From CBFDBF01 sp050304615 (GTDB taxonomy: Bacteria > Pseudomonadota > Gammaproteobacteria > Chromatiales > Chromatiaceae): DNA of 64,000 bases. A model generated the notes under the pieces. It had not been told where the DNA came from, ran no database searches, and worked only from the letters and a program-made list of their open reading frames with translations. Position numbers and translations under genes: made by a program. Location: positions 310,001 through 374,000 of the forward strand of contig JBNLDW010000011.1 of the NCBI GenBank assembly GCA_050304615.1. The letters run 5' to 3'. Shown piece by piece: positions 59,969 through 64,000 of the stretch (positions are counted from its first letter, which is position 1; every line of letters begins with the position of its first letter).

Positions 59969-60463
59969 ATGTTTGGGAAACGAATCGGTTCTGTAGTGTT
60001 GGCGGTTTTGGCGTTGCTGTTGACGCAGACGGTGCATTCCGGGGTGTATAAATGGACCGATGAAAATGGCAAGGTGCACTTCGGTGACCGCCCCCCGTTG
60101 GAGCAGGAGACGGATAAGGTGGCAGTGCCAACAGCGGTGACGCCAACAGAGGTGCTATCAGAAGATGGGGAAACGACCTCTCCCGCCGCAACCAACGCCA
60201 GTCGCCAGGAGACCAGGCAGCGGCTGTTGGATCAGTATGCGGCGGAGCGTGATGCGAAGCGGAAGGCGGCAAGCGAGAAGCGTGAGGAGCAGGCCCTACG
60301 GAAAGCGAACTGTGCCCAGGCCAAAGATAACCTCCGTAACTACCTGGAGCATGCGAGAATCTATAAACTCGATGAAAATGGTGAGCGCGTCTACTATTCC
60401 ACTGAGGAGCGGGAGCAGGGTCTGGCTAGGGCCAAGGGTTATGTCAAACAGTGGTGTGATTGA
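59969..60463 (+). CDS. DUF4124 domain exported protein
   Basis: 164 residues from the ATG at 59969 (GGAGGTGA five bases upstream). A signal peptide ('SVVLAVLALLLTQTVHS') precedes the DUF4124 motif 'GVYKWTDENGKVHFGDRPP'. The C-terminal half is charged and helical with two Cys ('KANCAQAKDNLRNY', 'YVKQWCD'), like the paralog at 50566. Function unknown; periplasmic. Its stop overlaps the ribosome-binding region of the cytochrome gene, indicating a two-gene operon. Confidence 0.8.
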   Translation: MFGKRIGSVVLAVLALLLTQTVHSGVYKWTDENGKVHFGDRPPLEQETDKVAVPTAVTPTEVLSEDGETTSPAATNASRQETRQRLLDQYAAERDAKRKAASEKREEQALRKANCAQAKDNLRNYLEHARIYKLDENGERVYYSTEEREQGLARAKGYVKQWCD

Positions 60464-60465
60464 GG

Positions 60466-60831
60466 ATGCGCGCCGTACTGCTTGCAGTATTGCTGTCGTT
60501 GACACTGGTAGGTTGCAGCGAAGAGGAGGAGGCAAAACCCGCCAGTGGGGCTGAGCTGTTCAACACCTTTTGTGCCGCCTGCCATGGCCCTGAGGGGAGG
60601 GGGAAGTTTCTGCGCGGTATCCCCGCCAACATACTTACCCGTAAATCCCCCACAGAAATATCCCTGCTGATCCGCCAGGGGCAGAATCATCCTGAGGCCA
60701 CTATGCCCTCCTTTCCCCAGCTAACCGTAGCAGAGGCTGACCGGATCACCCTCTATCTACTTAAACTGCGTGATGATTTTAACAAGTCCGATGGCAACAG
60801 CCTCATGCTGGTTCCGCCGCCGGAGCGGTAA
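60466..60831 (+). CDS. c-type cytochrome lipoprotein
   Basis: 121 residues from the ATG at 60466. A lipoprotein signal ends at the lipobox Cys in 'LTLVGCSEEEE'. A single haem site 'CAACH' follows 'GAELFNTF', and the likely sixth ligand Met lies in 'ATMPSFPQLT'. It is a small class I cytochrome tethered to a membrane, probably passing electrons in the periplasm. The start is two bases after the DUF4124 stop. Confidence 0.88.
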   Translation: MRAVLLAVLLSLTLVGCSEEEEAKPASGAELFNTFCAACHGPEGRGKFLRGIPANILTRKSPTEISLLIRQGQNHPEATMPSFPQLTVAEADRITLYLLKLRDDFNKSDGNSLMLVPPPER

Positions 60832-60907
60832 AGGGCCCCTGCTCTATTCGCTGTAGCCTCGATCTATTTTATCTATTTCTCTAACCACGGCCTCGCCCCG
60901 GACGGGG

Positions 60908-60913
60908 TATAAT
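60908..60913 (+). promoter_or_regulatory. -10 box giving a likely leaderless polA transcript
   Basis: TATAAT lies seven C residues before the polA ATG, so transcription would begin at or next to the start codon. No Shine-Dalgarno is present. A matching -35 is not obvious. Confidence 0.5.
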
Positions 60914-60920
60914 CCCCCCC

Positions 60921-63635
60921 ATGACAGCCACGGCAAAACCCAAACCCTTCATATTAGTAGATGGATCTTCCTATCTGTTTCGGGCGTTTTTCGCCCTACC
61001 GCCGCTGAAAAACTCTAGAGGGGAGCCGACAGGGGCCGTAGTTGGGGTGCTTAATATGCTGCGTCGGCTATTGCTGGATTACGAGCCGGAGTATATGGCG
61101 GTGGTATTTGATGCGCCTGGGGGTAGTTTTCGCAACCAGATGTATGCTCAGTACAAGGCCAACCGGCCACCCATGCCGGATGATCTGCGCTGTCAGATAG
61201 AGCCGCTACACGCGAGTATCCGCGCCATGGGGCTGCCGCTGTTGATGGTCGAGGGGGTGGAGGCGGATGACGTGATCGGCACCCTGGCCAACCGGGCCAC
61301 GGAGCAGCAGTTGGATACCCTTATCTCTACTGGGGATAAGGATCTGGCTCAGTTGGTCAACGCCCACGTCACCCTGATCAACACCATGTCGGGTAGCCGT
61401 AGCGACCGGCAGGGAGTGATAGAGAAGTTTGGGGTCACCCCAGAACAGATGGTCGACTACCTGGCCTTGGTCGGGGACTCATCTGACAACATTCCAGGGG
61501 TGCCTAACTGCGGACCCAAGACGGCCGCCAAGTGGTTGGCCGAGTACGGGAGTATAGATGGGCTGGTGGCCCATGCCGACGAGATCAAAGGCAAGCTGGG
61601 AGAAAATCTGCGCACCAGCCTTGATCAGCTCACCCTCTCCCGCCAGCTCACCACCATTAAATTGGATGTAGATCTGGAGCAGGGGCCGCAGGATTTGCAG
61701 CCTGGGGCGCCAGATCTGCCGCAGTTACGTGAGCTGTTTACCCGGCTTGAGTCAAAGCGGCTGTTGCAGAGCCTGGATGATGGGGCGGAGGAGGGAGAGC
61801 AGATAGAGCAGACGGCCCCTCCGGTAGAGTATGAGACCCTGTTTACCCAAGACGATCTGCAGCGCTGGCTGCAAAAGCTGCAACAGGCGGAGCTGTTTGC
61901 GTTCGACACAGAGACCACCAGTCTGGACTATATGGAGGCAGAGGTGGTTGGGCTCTCCTTTGCCGTCACCCCAGGCGAAGCGGCCTATCTGCCGCTGGCC
62001 CACTGCTATCCTGGGGTGCCGCAGCAGCTGGATCGAGAGCAAGTACTGCAGCAGCTGAAGCCGCTGCTGGAGAATCCCGCCCGGCTCAAGCTGGGGCAGA
62101 ATCTCAAATATGATATGAGCGTGCTGGCAAATCATGGGATTGAGCTGGCGGGGATCGCCTTCGACTCCATGTTGGAGTCTTATTTGCTGGATGCCACTGC
62201 CACCCGGCACGATATGGACTCTCTGGCGAGCAGATATCTCCAGCACCAGACCATCAAATATACAGATGTAGCGGGCAAGGGGGCAAAACAGCTGAGGTTT
62301 GATCAGGTGCCGCTGGAGCAGGCGGCACCATATGCGGCGGAGGATGCAGATATTACACTGCGGCTGCACCAGACACTCTGGCCGAGGTTGCAACAGGTGC
62401 CCTCCCTGGCGACGCTGCTGCATGAGGTGGAGATGCCGCTGCTGCCGGTGCTCTCTCGTATGGAGCGCGGCGGGGTGCGGATTGATAGTGCCATGCTGGC
62501 GCAGCAGAGTGGGGAGCTGGCGGTACGGATGCATGAGCTGGAGCAACAGGCCTACGAGCTATCTGGTCGCCCGTTTAATCTCGGCTCCCCCAAGCAGATC
62601 GGGCAGATATTCTTCGAGGAGTTGGAGCTGCCGGTCATCAGTAAGACCCCCAAGGGGGCCCCCTCAACGGCCGAGTCGGTGCTCCAGGAGCTGGCTGATA
62701 TGGGGCACGAACTGCCTGCCCTGATCCTACAACACCGCGGGCTGAGTAAGCTCAAGTCGACCTATACCGACAAGTTGCCGGAGATGGTTAATAGTCGCAC
62801 CGGACGGGTCCACACCTCCTACCATCAGGCGGTGACTGCCACCGGGCGGCTCTCATCATCTGACCCCAATCTACAGAACATCCCGATCCGCAACGCCGAG
62901 GGGCGGCGTATCCGCCAGGCATTTATCCCGGAGGATGGCCATCGCATGCTGGCTGCCGACTACTCGCAGATTGAGCTGCGGATTATGGCGCACCTCTCCG
63001 GGGACAAAAACCTGATCCGGGCCTTCAACGAAGGGTTGGACATCCACCGCGCCACCGCAGCAGAGGTGTTTGCAGATGGCGATCTGGAGGCGGTTACTAC
63101 GGAGCAACGGCGCTCGGCAAAGGCGATCAACTTCGGGCTGATCTACGGCATGTCCGCCTTTGGTCTGGGGCGTCAGTTGGGGATCAGGCGGGGTGAGGCG
63201 CAGAGCTATGTGGACCTCTATTTTGAGCGTTACCCTGGGGTGCAGGCGTTTATGGATGAGATCCGGCAAACGGCCGCTGAGCAGGGCTATGTAGAGACCA
63301 TGTTCGGGCGGCGACTCTACCTGCCGGAGATAAAATCACGCAATGGTCAGCGCCGCGCCGCGGCCGAGCGTACTGCCATCAACGCCCCGATGCAGGGCAG
63401 TGCAGCCGACATCATCAAACGGGCCATGTTGGCGGTAGATAGCTGGATTCAGCAGGAACATCCGCCGGTGCGGATGATCATGCAGGTGCATGATGAGTTG
63501 GTATTTGAGGTCGAAGAGACGTCTGTGGAGAGCGCTGGCCAGAATATCCGTCGGCTGATGGAAGGGGCCGCCGAGCTGCAGATTCCACTACTGGTGGATT
63601 TGGGGATAGGGGATAATTGGGATGAGGCGCATTGA
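60921..63635 (+). CDS. polA: DNA polymerase I
   Basis: 904 residues, full length. The 5'-3' exonuclease (about 1-290: 'LVDGSSYLFRAFFALP', 'GVEADDVIGTLA', 'GDSSDNIPGVPNCGPKTAAKWL') is followed by a 3'-5' exonuclease with intact catalytic residues ('FAFDTETTSLD', 'LGQNLKYD') and the family A polymerase (about 520-904: 'SSSDPNLQNIPIR', 'AADYSQIELRIMAHLSGD', 'RRSAKAINFGLIYG', 'MQVHDELVFEV'). It fills repair gaps and removes RNA primers. An intrinsic terminator lies about 110 nt downstream. Confidence 0.97.
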   Translation: MTATAKPKPFILVDGSSYLFRAFFALPPLKNSRGEPTGAVVGVLNMLRRLLLDYEPEYMAVVFDAPGGSFRNQMYAQYKANRPPMPDDLRCQIEPLHASIRAMGLPLLMVEGVEADDVIGTLANRATEQQLDTLISTGDKDLAQLVNAHVTLINTMSGSRSDRQGVIEKFGVTPEQMVDYLALVGDSSDNIPGVPNCGPKTAAKWLAEYGSIDGLVAHADEIKGKLGENLRTSLDQLTLSRQLTTIKLDVDLEQGPQDLQPGAPDLPQLRELFTRLESKRLLQSLDDGAEEGEQIEQTAPPVEYETLFTQDDLQRWLQKLQQAELFAFDTETTSLDYMEAEVVGLSFAVTPGEAAYLPLAHCYPGVPQQLDREQVLQQLKPLLENPARLKLGQNLKYDMSVLANHGIELAGIAFDSMLESYLLDATATRHDMDSLASRYLQHQTIKYTDVAGKGAKQLRFDQVPLEQAAPYAAEDADITLRLHQTLWPRLQQVPSLATLLHEVEMPLLPVLSRMERGGVRIDSAMLAQQSGELAVRMHELEQQAYELSGRPFNLGSPKQIGQIFFEELELPVISKTPKGAPSTAESVLQELADMGHELPALILQHRGLSKLKSTYTDKLPEMVNSRTGRVHTSYHQAVTATGRLSSSDPNLQNIPIRNAEGRRIRQAFIPEDGHRMLAADYSQIELRIMAHLSGDKNLIRAFNEGLDIHRATAAEVFADGDLEAVTTEQRRSAKAINFGLIYGMSAFGLGRQLGIRRGEAQSYVDLYFERYPGVQAFMDEIRQTAAEQGYVETMFGRRLYLPEIKSRNGQRRAAAERTAINAPMQGSAADIIKRAMLAVDSWIQQEHPPVRMIMQVHDELVFEVEETSVESAGQNIRRLMEGAAELQIPLLVDLGIGDNWDEAH

Positions 63636-63742
63636 ACTATATTCTAAATCTCCGGTCGAACTGTTAGGTAAGTGCCGACCATGGCACTGGGCCACTCTTC
63701 CCCGGGTGGCCGCAAGCCCTGGCTCCCCGGCCAGGCACCTCT

Positions 63743-63790
63743 GATCCCGGTCGCTATAGTTTCCCCCAAGCACCGGGATCTTTCTTTTTT
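63743..63790 (+). terminator. Intrinsic terminator of polA
   Basis: GATCCCGGT and ACCGGGATC form a 9-bp stem with a 20-nt loop, followed by TTTCTTTTTT. Confidence 0.85.
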
Positions 63791-63965
63791 ATGTACAGGA
63801 TGTACGGTACGCCGCGGGCGCAGGGACGATGTACAGGATGTACAAGTGTCGCGAGAGGCCAGGGATGGCCGGAGCGGCGATGTCTAAAGGCAGGGCGCAC
63901 TGGAAACTGCTCCTGCGTTTCCAGTATACCCGCCATCCCTGGCGGTAGTACGCCGCGGGCGCAGG
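63791..63965. repeat. Nested palindromic repeat block
   Basis: It contains ATGTACAGGATGTAC twice (63791-63805 and 63829-63843) and GTACGCCGCGGGCGCAGG twice (63807-63824 and 63948-63965). It also has an outer inverted repeat, GCCAGGGATGGC (63858-63869) with GCCATCCCTGGC (63932-63943), enclosing CTGGAAAC/GTTTCCAG (63900-63907 and 63917-63924). The layout is that of a dispersed intergenic element. Confidence 0.8.
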
Positions 63966-64000
63966 AGTGGCGATACTCAGGATGGGCAGGCAGAAAATTG

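Larger units (their letters stand above)
63636..64000. other. Intergenic region with terminator and nested repeat
   Basis: After polA there is a terminator, then a palindromic repeat block. No gene can be supported before the window ends. Confidence 0.6.

Noticed and set aside
1..64000. tRNA or rRNA genes
   Set aside because: Scanning intergenic regions showed no cloverleaf with TTCGANNC and no rRNA signatures.

Overview
The window looks like chromosome from a free-living gammaproteobacterium, possibly near the sulfur-oxidising Chromatiales/Thiotrichales. The gene set points that way: UbiK, ComM, TrmL, YheS, HemW, UvrD and PolA, a gammaproteobacterial-type minor pilin operon, PEP-CTERM proteins, NifJ, glycogen phosphorylase, bacteriohemerythrin and dense c-di-GMP signalling. 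The lineage is inferred from gene content only. No rRNA, tRNA or CRISPR array was seen.

Layout. 0-12.2 kb: an edge-truncated GH17 glucanase, a thiamine-related pair (MTH1187/YjbQ), then a signalling block (REC protein, REC-EAL phosphodiesterase, hybrid kinase with HPt, giant GAF/PAS-GGDEF-EAL protein, bacteriohemerythrin). 12.2-17.4 kb: ferredoxin-NADP reductase and NifJ, separated by a REP palindrome and a ~450 bp structured interspersed element. 17.8-23 kb: a 1286-residue cNMP-cNMP-rhodanese-coiled-coil-TM-FGE protein and an HD-GYP protein. 23-34.2 kb: a lipoprotein cassette flanked by two copies of the glgP 3' end, then glgP, trmL/pyrD (divergent, 19 nt apart), an HDOD protein, uvrD, an orphan TRAP binding protein and hemW.

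34.3-39.4 kb is an accessory patchwork. It holds a DUF2130 gene whose 3' end is repeated 2.2 kb downstream, a small lipoprotein, four copies of a 69-nt palindrome, an orphan Rhs-type toxin tip with a TPR immunity gene, a truncated REP-associated (Y1) transposase, two copies of a PEP-CTERM gene 3' end with its terminator, and a VWA-PEP-CTERM gene preceded by a probable c-di-GMP-I riboswitch.

39.4-50.3 kb carries YheS plus an unusual locus: two ATP/ADP-translocase-like (TLC/Npt) transporters, one fused to HEAT-like and STAS domains; two paralogous class-A-beta-lactamase-like serine hydrolases with overlapping 3' ends; and a 981-residue PEP-synthase-like dikinase that carries a signal peptide and has its phosphohistidine domain before the ATP-grasp domain, as in glucan water dikinases. 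An exported ATP-dependent dikinase beside nucleotide translocases is the best candidate here for an undescribed system (inference). 50.5-64 kb: two DUF4124 proteins, the seven-gene minor pilin/PilY1 operon, ComM, UbiK, a cytochrome c lipoprotein, PolA, and a nested palindromic repeat at the window edge.

How parts fit together. At least four proteins make, break or are likely to respond to c-di-GMP, and a probable c-di-GMP riboswitch controls a surface PEP-CTERM protein; together with type IV pilus minor pilins this suggests tight control of attachment and motility. NifJ, ferredoxin-NADP reductase and hemerythrin fit life at low oxygen.
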